A stretch of 64,000 nt of DNA, taken from the NCBI GenBank assembly GCA_038503065.1, contig JBCAMK010000003.1:2852001-2916000 (forward strand), in the 5' to 3' direction. The notes beneath the pieces are model-generated. The model worked only from the letters and a program-made list of their open reading frames with translations. It had not been told where the DNA came from and did no database searches. The stretch is from Paragyromitra xinjiangensis (Eukaryota; Ascomycota; Pezizomycetes; Pezizales; Discinaceae). Of this stretch, positions 35,703-48,515 are shown one piece after another (positions within the stretch are counted from its first letter, which is position 1; every line of letters starts with the position of its first letter). Position numbers and translations under genes: made by a program.

Positions 35703-38252
35703 ATGTTATTACGAAAACTTCTCCCAGGTGGATCCGCTCCCTCGACTTCATCCTCATCATACAATCTGCTATCAGCACCATCGCTACTATCAGCCTTTCT
35801 CTTATTCTCAGCATTTGGCTCCCTGCCGGTTCAGGCGGGCGATGTGCTAGAGACAAATGGCTTCTCATCATGTCTTAATACTTCCGACATCCAAGTTACT
35901 CGAATGAACGTCAAGTACGATCGAACAACAAACCTAGTGACATTCGACCTGGCTGGTTCGTCCAAGTCAGAACAAAAGGTGAAGGCGGTATTGACCGTGA
36001 CGGCATATGGAAAGGAGGTGTATAGAAATGAGTTCGACCCTTGTGATAAAAACATGACACAGCTATGTCCTCGTATGTCTCCTAATGCGCTTAGCTGTCT
36101 TGGATGGTGGGGTGTGAGATACTGATGTTTCGTTTTTGTTGCCTAGTCCCTGAGGGAACCTTTGCTGCCAAGGATGAAATGGTAATCCCCGCTAGCTATG
36201 CGTCAATGATTCCCGCTATCGCTTTCCAAGTGCCCGATCTCGACGGTATGGCGAAGCTGGAGTTGAAATCTTCCGTCAATGATGACTCGCTAGCGTGTCT
36301 TCAGTCAGTGGTTCAGAACGGGAAAACAGCAGATCAGCCAGGAGTACGATATGTTACTGTCGGTGTCGCAGCAGCAGCTCTCGTGCTTTCAGGTGTCTCT
36401 GCTGCTGGTGCTGCTGCTGGTGGTTCTGGGGCTGGGCCGTCGCCAAATTTTGGAGATGTCATGTTTTGGTTTCAGAATATCGCTATGAACGGGATGATGT
36501 CTGTCAGCTACCCCCCTGTCTATCGGTCTTTCGCCAGCAACTTTGGCTGGAGTACAGGAATCATTCCGTGGGAAGATATGCAGAGGAACATCGACAACTT
36601 TCGCGCGGCAACTGGTGGTCATTTGGACGGGATGTCGATTGAAGCTTTGATGAATTCGACTTTAGTATATGGCGCCGAACCTGTTTCATCGACCACCACC
36701 AACAAAACTCGCCGCGGTTTAGAATGGTCCATCAACGAGCTCTTTCGTCGTACTGTTGAGATTAATGGTACTACAGTCTCTGGTGGCGATGCTGCTTCAA
36801 ACGGCACCGCGCAAACAGCACAGGACAAGGTCATGAGCTATGTCGATGGTATTCAGGCTTATGTCGAGAAATTGCAAATTCCTTCGGCCAACACCTTTAT
36901 GACTGTTTTGTTGATCTTCTGTATTGTGATTGCAGCTATCGCGGTCTGTATCCTACTGTTTAAGGTTATTCTTGAAGTTTGGTCTATGTTTGCGACTTTC
37001 CCCAAGGCTTTGACTGGTTTCCGCAAGAGGTACTGGGGGTTTTTGGCGAGCACTATTGTTAGACTGGTAAGTCTACATGTCTCTATCGGCGGCCTTTTGT
37101 ACTAGTTCTAATTTGGATAGGTATTGATTCTTTACGGAACATGGACTCTGTACTGCTTCTACCAATTCAGGAACGGTGACTCCTGGGGTGCGCACGCGCT
37201 TGCTGCTCTGACTCTCGCAGTATTCACCGGTGTTCTCGGTTTCTTCGCAGTCAGGATTTTCATTCTCGCCCGCCGACAGAAGGCCGCCGACGCCGAACAC
37301 CAGCAACAAATGGCAATGCAAGCATCTGGGGAAAAGCCGTATGAGAAACTGTTCGACCACAAGCCATACATGCGCAAATATGGATTGTTCTACGATCAAT
37401 TTAAGACCAGCTTCTGGTGGGTGTTTGTGCCGTTAATTGTCTATGCATTCGCCAAGGGGGCGTTCATTGCACTTGGTGACGGACATGGTATCGTTCAGAC
37501 TGCTGGGCAATTGGGATGTGAAGTGTTTCTCCTGGTCTTGTTGGTCTGGAATCGCCCTTACAACACAAAGTCTGGGAATGTGCTCAACATCATCATCGCT
37601 GTTGTGCGTGTTTTGTCCGTTGGATGTCTTATTGTTTTCGTGGAAGAGTTGGGGATTGCAGCAGATACCAAGACTGTTACTGGTATGTTATCTGTTCATA
37701 CAGATCTAAACTTGGTTAAATGGCTAATTTATTGAAATAGGCGTTGCTTTAATTGTCATTCAGTCAGTTCTTACAGCCGCCCTCGCTATCTGTATCGCAG
37801 TGAATGCAATTATCGTTACATGCAAGGAGAACCCCCACACCAAGAAGCGCAAAGAGATGGAAAAACAACGTGAAGCCGATCTGACACCCCTCGACGCCCG
37901 CAACTCGCTACTTGAAGATTCACTCTATCCCCGTGGAACTGGCCCGGATGGAAAGGGTCGGTACAGCCAGACTCCAACTCAAGATACATTCAATTTTAGC
38001 GACACCAGCGGTCAGGGCAACTTTCCACTGCATCACATGACACCCGCACCGCAGCACTTGGCGCGCCATTCGCGTAACGATAGTGCTCTGAGTGTCTCTA
38101 GGGTAGGGCTAGTGGACTCCGCAGCACCAATGCCATACGAGCCGTATGGACACGAGGCGTACGGGAACGAGCCGTATGGGCATGAGCGGATTCATTCAAA
38201 TAACCAGTTTGATGGTCATCAGCCACATCACCCGGTAGGGACAGGATTTTAG
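35703..38252 (+). CDS. Flc-family flavin carrier / TRP-like membrane protein
   Basis: Members (yeast Flc1-3, fission yeast Pkd2) are multi-span proteins of ER or plasma membrane linked to FAD transport, calcium flux and cell-wall integrity. Exons 35703-36072, 36147-37066, 37121-37682 and 37741-38252 join to 787 residues. Seen: a signal peptide (hydrophobic core SLLSAFLLFSAFGSLPVQA) and a lumenal ML-like domain with cysteines at about 46-185 (NTSDIQVTRMNVKYD, ALTVTAYG-type strands, TQLCPLPEGTF). A first helix near residue 190 (Ala/Gly-rich) is followed by a TRP-like multi-helix domain (FPKALTGFRKRYWG, DQFKTSFWWVFVPLIVYAF, LVLLVWNRPYNTKSGNVLN). A hydrophilic tail carries tyrosine-rich repeats EPYGHEAYGNEPYGHE. 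Confidence 0.92.
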
Positions 38253-41200
38253 AATAGTCGGAAAAGTATTTTAGAAACTTAAAAAATTCATGAAGATTAT
38301 TCGGATGGGATGGGATCGATTGACTTAGCGTGGGGCTTTTTTTTGCTTTTAATTCCTATTTTGCTCAAATAAAGTTTTTGTTTAATAATTTTACCTCTCT
38401 CCGTGCCCATTCTGGTCTACTGACAGAAAGAATTGTGTATCAGTGGGAGGCTTTGTCTATTTTTATTTCTTTTCGCTCTTTTGTAACTCTTTCTTTATTC
38501 TGTTTAATTCCTTTTGTCTATTTCTTATCTCTCATCAGGGATCGCACTCATTATCATCAGGACGGAGCGCGGAGCAGAAGAGAATGGAATGAGGAAGGCA
38601 GGTATAGTAAAAGGAGAAAAAAAGGAAGGCTTGATGAAGAAAGGATGGATGCCGTTCTTGGTTGGGTTTCTCTGAAAGAATGGGTTTATTCGGTTGGGTC
38701 CTTTGCTTTTTGTGGAGATATAAAGGGAAGGGTCTTGTTTCTTACGGGGTTGCATTTACACGGGTTCGAGGTTTTTTTTTCCTTTTTCTTTGTCCTTATA
38801 TTTTTTTCGATTTATCATACCTCTTTGCTGTCGTCACATTTGTTGACGATGCAGATTTATCGACAACATTTACCTACATACGTTTGCCTTTTGTCTCTAA
38901 TGGCTCTATTTTCACAAGCTTGAGGGACTTTCTTTTGATTCCGGTTTGGTGATTATGTACGTACAGTTGGGGGGTTTACAGTTCTTCTCTTCTGGAAGAG
39001 GAGGGGCAGTATTGATGTTTGTATTTTTACTTTGCATTTTCATTTGTGAACATTTATGGGTAGTGCAATCTGAAGTGATATTCTTTGGGTCTACAGCCTT
39101 GAGTTCCTCTTCGGCAAAAGGTGCAGAAATCGGGTCTAGCACTAGTGGTATGCCCTGTTGTGAGTTTGGTCGAGTCATCTCTAATCACTCGCTGGCCCAC
39201 TTGATTGGGACATTCGTCTTATTAGGCCTTGAACGGGTGACCTTTTCTTAGTTCTATCCGTTTTAACAGGAGTATATAACCCAGAGCTACGGGGTATCAA
39301 ACTGGGTCGGTGAGGAGCAACCATCTAATTCAATAACCCCGGGATCAGTAATACCCCAATCAATCAAGCAACCCGGCGCACGAATTTTTTTATAGAAGAA
39401 AGCAGAATCGCAATCCGGATACGAATTCGGATACGAAGCAACCCCGATGCCGAAAGCCCGGGGCTAGTTCCCCACTATACAAAATAGGAAATCCAAATCT
39501 TCTAGTGCTAATTTTTCAGCTCTGTATCTATCGGTACGCATGATCGCGGTATATAGATCGGCGCCATCGGTATCCGTAGGTATTTCGCTCCGATAACTAA
39601 TCAGTTATGAAACGAGGACATAACGGTAAGTTCCGGTGAGTCCTGGAGGCTTGGAGTTCTAATATAAGTGGAATGCATTGAGGTCACGTGTGGATAAGTG
39701 GTTCTAGCGGTGTGGACTTTTTGGGGCGTTCAAGGGTGTTGATACTCTTGGGGTGTGGTAAGGGTTTCGAGGGGGATCGGGAAAATATTTTGCCTGAGGT
39801 CGTGAATGTTGTTTCGTGTTTGATCCGGTCCCGTGGGTTTGTGTCGAGTGATAGAGTATGTAGCATGTGGGATGGATTGGTTAGAGATTACTAAGGCTAT
39901 GCGTGTGCCTTTGTTGGTGACGGTCCGTGATATGATATATATCATCTAAGTTTGATGAAACTTTCGCGGGTCGAGACTCGAGAGTAGAAGTCTGGGCGTC
40001 GGATATCAACTATTAGACACCATTTTCAAAAAGAAATATAAGCTGTAAGGTATTTGTTAAGGTTGGGCTAAAAGCCTGGGGTGTGGAATTTTCCAAATCT
40101 TGGTTTGCAATTTCTGTCGCAAGTAGGAAAAATCCTCGAGTTTCGGGTATTCGCGTCTTTTTGCTTGATTTAACTGCGATGGGGTTTGCAAAACTGTCTG
40201 GAAAAGCCGAGGTTTAGTGTGGTGTTGAGAAATGCGTGTACAATTGTCGCGGTAGTCGGTGGAAGAATAGTAATCAAGTCTATAGAATGGACCTACAACC
40301 TATCGAAGCCTCAAGATTTTTGCTAAGAAGGTAAAGGATAGAAGGGTGGTCTATTTGTTTTATTAGACACATACTAGACTTCTCCCATTCTATTCAAAGG
40401 GCGGTAAACTAAGAATCAAATATGACGGCAAAAAAGCGGTGTAGTGGTTAACGCTTCGCCCTTCACCCTGTCGGCCCCCGGCAAGATTCTGGAGATAAGT
40501 TTGGTTTTGCTGTTCAGATCACCGCCAGTTTATTTTTTTCCAAACACAGGTATGAGACAGCACCACTTTTTGTACTAAGAGTCGTGTTAGGCATTTATTT
40601 TCCTGAATTCCGGAACAATATCACTGCTGAAAGGGTATAGCTTGCCTGAAATTGTAGCGCCAAATGACTACAGTAGTCACCACCTATATATTGCTCAGAA
40701 TCAATTAAATTTAAGTTACTGGTGGCGCCTTGGGGCTCCATTACGTTATTTTCTTGATTGGGGTGCTATGAGCAAAGTTCAGCAGGGTAATCACCAGAAT
40801 CTGCTCTTTCCTTCCACTTATATATGTAGTAGGGAGATGGCTATGGTGTGGTTGTGGTTTATTTGTTCGAAGTTTTGAGAAGTTGGCCCACGGGAGTGGG
40901 TAGCTGGAATAGCGGGGGGTTCGTTGTGGGTGCGCTCTACCTGAGTTTTCCACAACCCAAACCCCTGTCCGCTAATTGTTAAATGTTCAAAGATATTAAT
41001 ACAGCACTAATAAGTCAGTTTTCTGTGGGGCTGCAAGTTGCTACAAGATTAGCCTAAGAGAGTCGTATATATGATTCGCCTGGTTTGGGGCATCAACCAA
41101 CATCCCGTATTTGGGATAGCGATGCGACAGGCTAGACATCTTCCACACTGAAAGACTCACCGGTAGACACAATAGGAATAGACTTGAAATATCTTTCAAG

Positions 41201-43993
41201 GCAAGTGTTTCAGTAATTGATGTAGTATAAAATGTCACTTTTGGATGTGGACAAACTGAAGGAAAACGAACGAGACTAGTGGGAATTGCATCCGGGCAAG
41301 TCAAGTAGACGTTGAGACTCGGATGCAACTAATAAATAGACATCAATCTCATCCGAATGGTGACTATGTGCCACCTGCTGTCTCAGTTTGACCATTCATT
41401 ATTTCTGAGTTTTTACGGTTTCTACTTGTATTCTCACGACATTTTTAGAACGGGCTGCCTCTGCATCCCATATAAAATACGTATATTCAGGACAGTTTGT
41501 ATAGTATGCAGGCCTGGCCCGTTTCAAAAAACGTCATGAGATTACGAGTAGTGGCATTTCTCAGCTCACATTAGATGAGAGATACTGAGCGATAAGGCTG
41601 AGAAGGGCTATTTTGGGGTTTGGTCTTGATTACGCAATACAGCGCGGAGCTAATTGAATTGCACAATTGATTGGTTTAAGGTGCGTGTACTATACGAGCT
41701 GTAGCGCGATGCATCTCATCTGAACGGGTAACATATGGCCCTTCAAATAATTACGTGATCGGCTTTAAGTTAATCCTCTATCCCACCTGGTATTCGGTAC
41801 CAGCCTAGGAGAAAAGTATCAGCCTTCAGATATCGAGTATCGAATTCACAGTCGATCACTCGATTAATTGGCATTGTCGGGGTTCTGCTTTCAGAAGGGG
41901 GGACGCTTATTCATCCAGTAACTAACAAGGGTTTGGCTTACTGGCGGTGTTTGTGTGGTATATCACACAAAAGAAGGGTGTTTTAGAATGTAGTTATTCG
42001 TGCTAGGCAAGTTTGGAAATACAGGGGAATCCCAGCAGCGAATAGGGAACTTACAATCTTTTATTTTCTGTTATTCTAGCCAATCGGTATCCCTTCAAGG
42101 ATCTCCCTTGTATTTCCAAACTTCTTGCCTGACCCGAGTACAAAATCCTAGTAGTCATTATCATCTAGCTGCCGCTCCTGGATCGTTCACATTTCTGGAA
42201 AAAGGATAGATTAACGTTTATAGGCAGTACTGTACTGTTTAAATGCCCCTGATGACTCGGGGCAGGCCATACGTACCCGAAAATGTGAGCTACGAGGGAG
42301 CCTTGGTCAATTGGAGTGTTAGGTAAGGGTTGAATATCCAACTGACTAGAACAACCTGCATGCAGTTTGTCTACTGAGTGGGGTACAACAGCATGCAGGA
42401 ACACGGGCATAAAATATGACCCAGGCGATTTCCAAGTTAATCTGTTGGGATGGTAATTTATAAGGATCTGCTCTTTTAGGATTTGACATTCAATGGGGGC
42501 TATTTTGTGATAATTGGTTTGAAAAGTTTTGGAGAGGGAAACCTGCCGAAGATAGGCTGCATGGGTATGCCAATGAAGGAGAGCGGGCTTGCACGCTATG
42601 TTAGACGTTGCTGCTATATCTAGCTCTAGACCGTGCAGCCTATCTTGTGCTTCCGCGTCCACACATGATGGCAGGTTGAACGCGACTCAATCGCTGCCAG
42701 AGACAGCCAATAGGAAACTACTAGTAGGGACGGTGGGGTATCATTTTTTTCAATCCGGATATCAGCGAGCGCATGCATATCATCGAATTCCTTTGCTTTA
42801 ACCTCATGTTATTGCATAAGTGTTGGACGGGAGCATTACCCCGCAGCTGTAGTCCTTCAGGGAGCAAGGATAAGGTCGATTAGGCGAGTCTCTCGGGTAC
42901 GCTTAGTCTCATATCCAGCCACTAGTCCTGTCGAATGGGAGATGAATTCTTGAACGTGGTAAGTATTGTCGAAGATGTAGATAGGTAGGATTGGTGGTGT
43001 CACCTGAAACTTAAACGACGGTTCTAGTTGTGATGGAGAAATTGTTGTTGTCATAGTATCTTGATACCCTTGACCACGAAGGAGCTAAACGCGAAAGATT
43101 TCTGGGGCTGAATCTAGCAAACATGTTGAAGTTTATTGGTATGGGTGAGCGCTTGCAGCGCCGATGCGAGGTAGTACTGCAGACGCCTTCGTCATGCGGG
43201 AGCACTCGACACACTTTTGGAGAAACGAAGCACATTGCATCGATCTCGGGTTGTCCTTAACATGCCACCACACGCATGATATAGGTAGGGCGTTGTTTTT
43301 AGATTTCGGGTACATTCCCGGCAATTTCAACCCCGCTTATGGGAATTGTTGCAGTTTGATTTGGTATTAGATTTATTAAAACCCTTTCTTTGATATTTAT
43401 ATTTTGGTGGGCTGTGGTAGGTAGGTTGTGCCTGTGGTAGTGAAAGCACAGACGAGCAGAGGCATATCCTGGTATTGTGCGACACTTGCGCATCATCGTG
43501 CGCCAGTTTGCCGCGCCCCAACTAGTAGATCGAACACACGCAAAATCAATTGACAGCGATATAGGTCAGGTGCAGATGATGCAATGCACAAACCACCATA
43601 TTTTGAGACAACGCTCAGAGCCATTTTAAAACACCGACATGCGACCCGCTGCCGTCGGGATGGTTTCGTGGACTTGTTGCAATTGCGATTGGAGAAACTT
43701 CGCCTACAGGGCCCTGCCGATGAAGTTCTCTTGTGTTTCTCATACCTGTCGTCCCTGTCTAATCGGACTGCGTGTCCATTTTGGTGTGTCTATCTCCGGG
43801 TTGTGGGGAAATCGTAATGTCAGTTTTGTATGTCATTTTTTAGTGCTCGATTTGGTTCCTGTTGGCGAATCTATTCATATATAGAACCCTATTCCTCTTT
43901 TATGTTCTGCTTGAATTCTTGCTAACCATCTACTCCTTTCTATTCCCTCTATCTACATCAATTATATCCACGCCGTAGACTATCACTAACAAG
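38253..43993. other. 5.7-kb gene-poor region with inverted repeats
   Basis: The first 700 bases are T-rich 3' UTR-like sequence. Beyond that only short chance frames exist. It holds an inverted-repeat element at 42005-42130 and a smaller inverted repeat with 14-bp arms at 42551-42564 and 42631-42644 (GATAGGCTGCA core). A weak tRNA-like internal-promoter pattern lies near 40441-40490. No gene is supported. Confidence 0.5.
42005..42130. mobile_element. short inverted-repeat element (MITE-like)
   Basis: About 126 bp with arms AGGCAAGTTTGGAAATACAG... and, inverted at the right end, AGGCAAGAAGTTTGGAAATAC..., similar over about 30 bp with a 3-bp gap. No obvious target-site duplication and no coding capacity. 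Confidence 0.6.
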
Positions 43994-45852
43994 ATGCCTA
44001 TCCCAACCGAAGTAGTCGGCTCTCTTCCTCGACCTGAGAAGTTGCAGACCGTATATGCTCTCTGTGATGCTGGAAAGGTGTGGGAAACCTCTACAGTAGT
44101 TTCTTTTGACTATCATACTGAATTGAACTAGGCAGATCTCGAGCAACTCCATGCTGCTCAGGATGCAGCCTGCAAAGACTCCATTGAGCGTATGGAGGCA
44201 GCAGGCCAGCCAATAGTCACTGATGGGGAGCAGCGTTCTAGCAGCTTTGCTACGTACCCGCTCACAGATACCCTTGGCGGAACTGGCCTTGCTGATTGCT
44301 TGGCTGGTGATGGACAATACTTGTTTGTGCTCCTTCTAGTTTCATATTTTCTGCTGCGAACTGGAAGGAGACTGTCCATGATGCAGCCACTTCTCTCGCT
44401 TGATTCATAAGGCTTTGAGGAAATTGATATCAAGAATGGCTATGTTCTTAAACTCTGAGCTTGGGAAGTGGTTGTGATAAATGGCCACAGCTCTTGGCAG
44501 AATTTTCTCTGTTCGGCGGGGACACACTAGCTGACAAAATAACAGTGCGATCTTTGAAGATGGGTTAGATATCTCCCACTAGAATTTGTTGAGGCATATT
44601 TATATGATCATCTATCTGAGATTTTTATTAACCGATAACCCCACAGCCACCACCGCCAACTCCCCCGTCTAGTCAAAGGTCCTTTCCGTTACAAAAATTA
44701 TGCTGCAGACTACCTCAAACAATCAAGCCGTTATGCCACCAAGCCAATGAAGCAGGCTGTTATTGCACCAAGCATGCTATGCTTACTCTATCCACTTGAT
44801 GGAAAGGTCGAAGGTTACACAAGGGATCAATTCCTTGCGGATTTGGTAGACGAGTGTGAGAAGGATATCCGGAAGTGCTTTGAAGGTTAATTGAATCCCT
44901 AAAACACACACCTCTTTCTAGGAATACTAATCGGGTTCTACATATATATAGCTGGTGCCCAAAGGGTCTCTATTGATTTCACTGAAGGTATTGTGCCTCT
45001 TGATAGCTTCATAGGATCTCACTCGTTCATGAGTTTCTTGTGGTTCGCGTGCTCACGATCTTTGCAGGCCGTCTTGCTTTGAGGAATGATCCTAGAAATC
45101 CTTGGACTGGACGCAATATGCTTGAGTCTTTTATTGAGCTGAATAATCGTGTTTTTGCCCGCTTCACTGCGGAAGAACGTAAGAATATTGGTATTCATAC
45201 CTGTCCGGGTGGGGACTGTGACTCTGTGCATAGTTTGGATGTGGACTATAGTGCTCTGTAAGTTATTCCAATTTCTAACTTTGAAATAACCTATTTCTGG
45301 CCATTATCGGGCCGGAAATCCATAGATGAGTCAGTAATAGCTAATTGACGAGGAAAAAATAGTTTGCCCAGCATGTTCAAAATGAATGCAGGATACTTCC
45401 TAGTTCAAATCGCCAGCGAATCTGACAAAGAGAAAGTTTGTGAATCCTTGCCAAAAGTGTTAACATGGAGTCATGTGCTGATTGGAAAATAGGTGTACAA
45501 GCTCTGCGGCGAGCATTCACGGGAAGATGCAGATGGTGTATCTCAGGTTAGATGTCTTTTTCTGGTGATTCTATTCAGTTCCTGACTGGTTTAGGTCATT
45601 TTCATTGGTGTGATAAATCCTCTGGATCCCCGCATTGAAACTCCGGAAGAGGTTTGTGATGCTCTCGTGACGGCGGCAAAATATATTCCACCGAACAGGC
45701 TGGGTGCCACCGATGACTGCGGGTTCAGCCCGTTTAGTATCGATGTGAAACCGCGGCACGGTGGACCTGATGTGGCTAGGGAAGTGGCGTTTGCGAAGAT
45801 TAAAGCGAGAGTTGAGGGAGCAAAACTGGCGAGTGAGAAGCTGGGAATCTGA
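43994..45852 (+). CDS. cobalamin-independent methionine synthase (MetE) C-terminal-like protein
   Basis: A stand-alone relative of the catalytic half of MetE, which transfers methyl from 5-methyltetrahydropteroyl-glutamate to homocysteine. Substrate of these short fungal forms is uncertain. Nine exons: 43994-44077, 44132-44322, 44546-44563, 44647-44885, 44952-44987, 45068-45257, 45363-45435, 45493-45546 and 45595-45852, giving 380 residues. Motifs: PTEVVGSLPRP, VTDGEQRSSSFATYP, GQYFAIFEDGHHRQLPRL (across three exons), RVSIDFTEGRLA, IGIHTCPGGD (zinc-binding His and Cys), and GATDDCGFSPF (zinc Cys). The third exon is only 18 nt, and a second exon of 36 nt follows. Four introns use GTTTGT, GTTAGA or GTTAAT donors. 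The protein is intact only if all eight introns are removed. Confidence 0.88.
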
Positions 45853-47226
45853 AGATAACGGCTAGCAAGAGCTAGACCAATGAAAAATATGGAGGAATAG
45901 TTCTGCATCTTTATTTAATGTGTAAGAATTATCTGGGAATGCACCTTGGCGTAGCAGCCTTCGATTCGTTCTGTCTTAGTAGGCTCACAACTTGGTTGGC
46001 CAAATTTATGTCCTTGTTTTCAGGCACTCGTTTTTGTGCCCGGTGCCAACGATTGTGAATGCGCTAAGCACTGATGCAAGATTTTGAGTGAATTTTTATC
46101 GGCATTTGCCGATCTCATATTGTTCCCCTCAGAATTTATGGGCCCCACTTCCCATCACTTATCCCGAAAGAGGTAGAAAAGTCCAGAAAAAGAAAAGGCT
46201 ACTAGTTATCGCCATCCGGGCCTGTGCCTACTTGACGATCCCGAATCTATTGGTCAGAAAGTGAGCCGTTTTCTGACAGGTTACGCAAGCTGTATTTTCT
46301 ACTGAGACCTCTTCAGGCTTAGGGATCTTTGATCACTCAAATAGTAGTGAAGCACTGCATGTAGCCTATCAAGTTTTGGAACCTGCTTGCCTGGATCAGA
46401 TGAGGTCTGCATTCAGGTTTGCGGTGCTCTGTGTAGTCGGTGTAGTCGGTGTAGTGATATTTGAGGTGGAAGAACCTAGGAATTGAATAGCTGGAGTAGT
46501 TTCTTCTGACCGTTCGGCCACTTGTCGAGCTGGTGGAGCAATGGTAGAGTTTTTTGTGGGCCCTACAGGTTTGGCGAAGGAGTGAATCTGATGATAACAG
46601 GGTTAGGGTTATTTCAGGCTCCTAGGTCCCGGGAGCCCCCATTAGTAGATCTGTTGGCTGACCTTCAGAAGCTGACTTGTAAAGGATGGCTAAGAAAGTG
46701 CTGGGTAGTCGCCTGTTCTGTATTTAATGCTTGCCCTCTGTTTGATCACTGAACTGCACAGGAGTAAGTTTGCTTCTTATCACTGGTACCTAGGGCAGCA
46801 GTGGCTTTCGATTCATTTTCACAGCTGGTTAGCCAAATTCATACCTGTATTTTGAAGTACATGCTTATGCGAGAAGCCTGACAGAACTGCTTCCATCTCC
46901 TATGGAGGTTAGACATCAGCCATGATTTGTGGAGTTGGGTGCAAACAATAGCTTGCGTATGCATAATCAGATAAGATCACGTGATGCTGCTGGATTCGCG
47001 GCTCCGGGACACGGTGGTATCTTCGCAACACTCATGAAAAGCTCGATGCCATGCAGGGGACCAAACTTTCCGACACGTCTCCTTAACTGACCATTTCTTC
47101 TTCTCAAATCTGCACGCGATCACCGTTTCTCTTTCCATTCAGCGGCCAAGTTCTTCGAGTCCGGGTTTCATTTCTTTCCACCCTTCCCATCTACTGGCGT
47201 CTTGAGCGCCCCCCAAGCTCTTCAAG
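45853..47226. other. spacer with a degenerate duplication
   Basis: Sequence near 45955-46040 recurs, diverged, near 46795-46880 (shared TTCGATTC and TTGGCCAAATT-like blocks). A 9-bp unit (TGTAGTCGG) is repeated about three times near 46431-46456. The end is the promoter of the J-protein gene. No gene is supported. Confidence 0.45.
47072..47079. promoter_or_regulatory. possible unfolded-protein-response element (ACGT core)
   Basis: GACACGTC, about 150 nt before the ATG of the ER J-protein gene, reads GACGTGTC on the other strand, resembling the ACGT-core sites bound by Hac1/XBP1 bZIP factors. One short match is weak evidence; it is listed because such chaperone genes are usual targets. Confidence 0.25.
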
Positions 47227-48515
47227 ATGCGGCTCATAACAGCACTTTTGTTTGCACTGCTGCCACTGGTGTTGGCGCAAGACTACTATAAGGTAGGATC
47301 TCATTGCTTCTCCTTGCGCACTGATTGGGAGAAATGACTGACGGCTGTGATTACGAATAGCTTCTGGGAATAAATAAAGACGCAGATGATAGAGATATAA
47401 AGCGCGCCTATCGAAAACTTTCCAAGAAGTTCCATCCTGACAAGAACCCGAACGACCCTACTGCACACCAGAAATTCGTTGAAATTGCCGAAGCCTACGA
47501 AGCCCTCTCTGATTCCGACTCTCGTCGCATCTATGACCAATATGGTGCCGAAGGACTCGCGAAACATAAGTCCGGTGGTGGCCAAGGTGGCCACCACGAC
47601 CCTTTCGATCTGTTCTCGCGCTTCTTTGGCGGGTCTGGCCACTTTAATGGTGGAGATCGGGGGATGCGGAAGGGTCCTAATATGGAGGTTAAGGTTGAAA
47701 TTCCGTTGAGGGACTTTTATAATGGCGCGGATAAGGAGTTTAGTGTTGAGAAACAGATGATCTGTGAGGAGTGTGAAGGCAGTGGGAGTCACGATGGACA
47801 TATGGAGAGCTGTACTGAGTGTGGGGGAAGGGGTGTCAGGATTGTGAAGCACATGCTTGCCCCGGGTATCTTCCAACAAGTACAGACTCACTGTGATCGC
47901 TGTGGAGGCAAGGGACAGATCATTAGTCATCCTTGTAAGGTCTGCGGTGGGAACCGTGTGGTCAGAAAGGTCACCACGCACACACTATCTGTTGAAAAGG
48001 GCGCGCCGAGAGGCATCAGGATTACATTCGAGAACGAAGCCGATGAGAGCCCTGAGTGGGTTGCAGGCGACCTGATTGTTCATGTCCATGAGAAACCCGC
48101 CGACGGCTTAGTAGAAGAGGAAGAAAAGCACCACTTTGAGGACGGAATGCCAGACGGTACATGGTTCCGCAGACGAGGGAAGGATCTATTCTGGAAAGAA
48201 GTTCTCTCCCTCCGAGAAGCCCTACTTGGTGGGTGGACTCGCAACTTGACACATCTCGACGGCCATGAAATCAAACTTTCCCGAAAAGCCGGCCAGACCG
48301 TTCAGCCCGGCTTTGTGGAAGCTGTGAAGGAGGAGGGTATGCCGATCTATCGTAGTGAGGGCATGGATGAATATGGTGATCTGCTTGTGGAGTATGTAGT
48401 TGTGCTCCCAGACGAGATGCAGAGCGGGATGAGGAAAGATCTCAATGCGGTGTTTGAAAAGTGGCGAAAGAAGATTGGTGTTGATTTAGGAGCAAAGGAA
48501 AAGGATGAACTGTAG
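47227..48515 (+). CDS. scj1: ER-lumenal J-domain co-chaperone, Scj1/ERdj3 type
   Basis: A type I DnaJ co-chaperone that stimulates BiP/Kar2 in protein folding and degradation. Exons 47227-47292 and 47361-48515 join to 406 residues. Signal peptide MRLITALLFALLPLVLAQ, then the J domain from DYYKLLGINKDADDRDIKRA with the HPD motif (KFHPDKNPND). A Gly/Phe region (DPFDLFSRFFGG) precedes four zinc-finger Cys repeats: CEECEGSG, CTECGGRG, CDRCGGKG and CKVCGGNR, the last deviating from CxxCxGxG. The peptide-binding C-terminal domains follow. The protein ends KEKDEL, so it carries its own KDEL-type ER retrieval signal. The intron falls right after DYYK, at the start of the J domain. Confidence 0.94.

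Noticed and set aside
38330..38923. 197-codon frame after the Flc-like gene
   Set aside because: Very T-rich Phe/Leu/Ser translation typical of 3' UTR; no motif.
47301..47981. 226-codon minus-strand frame
   Set aside because: Antisense shadow of the J-protein coding exon.
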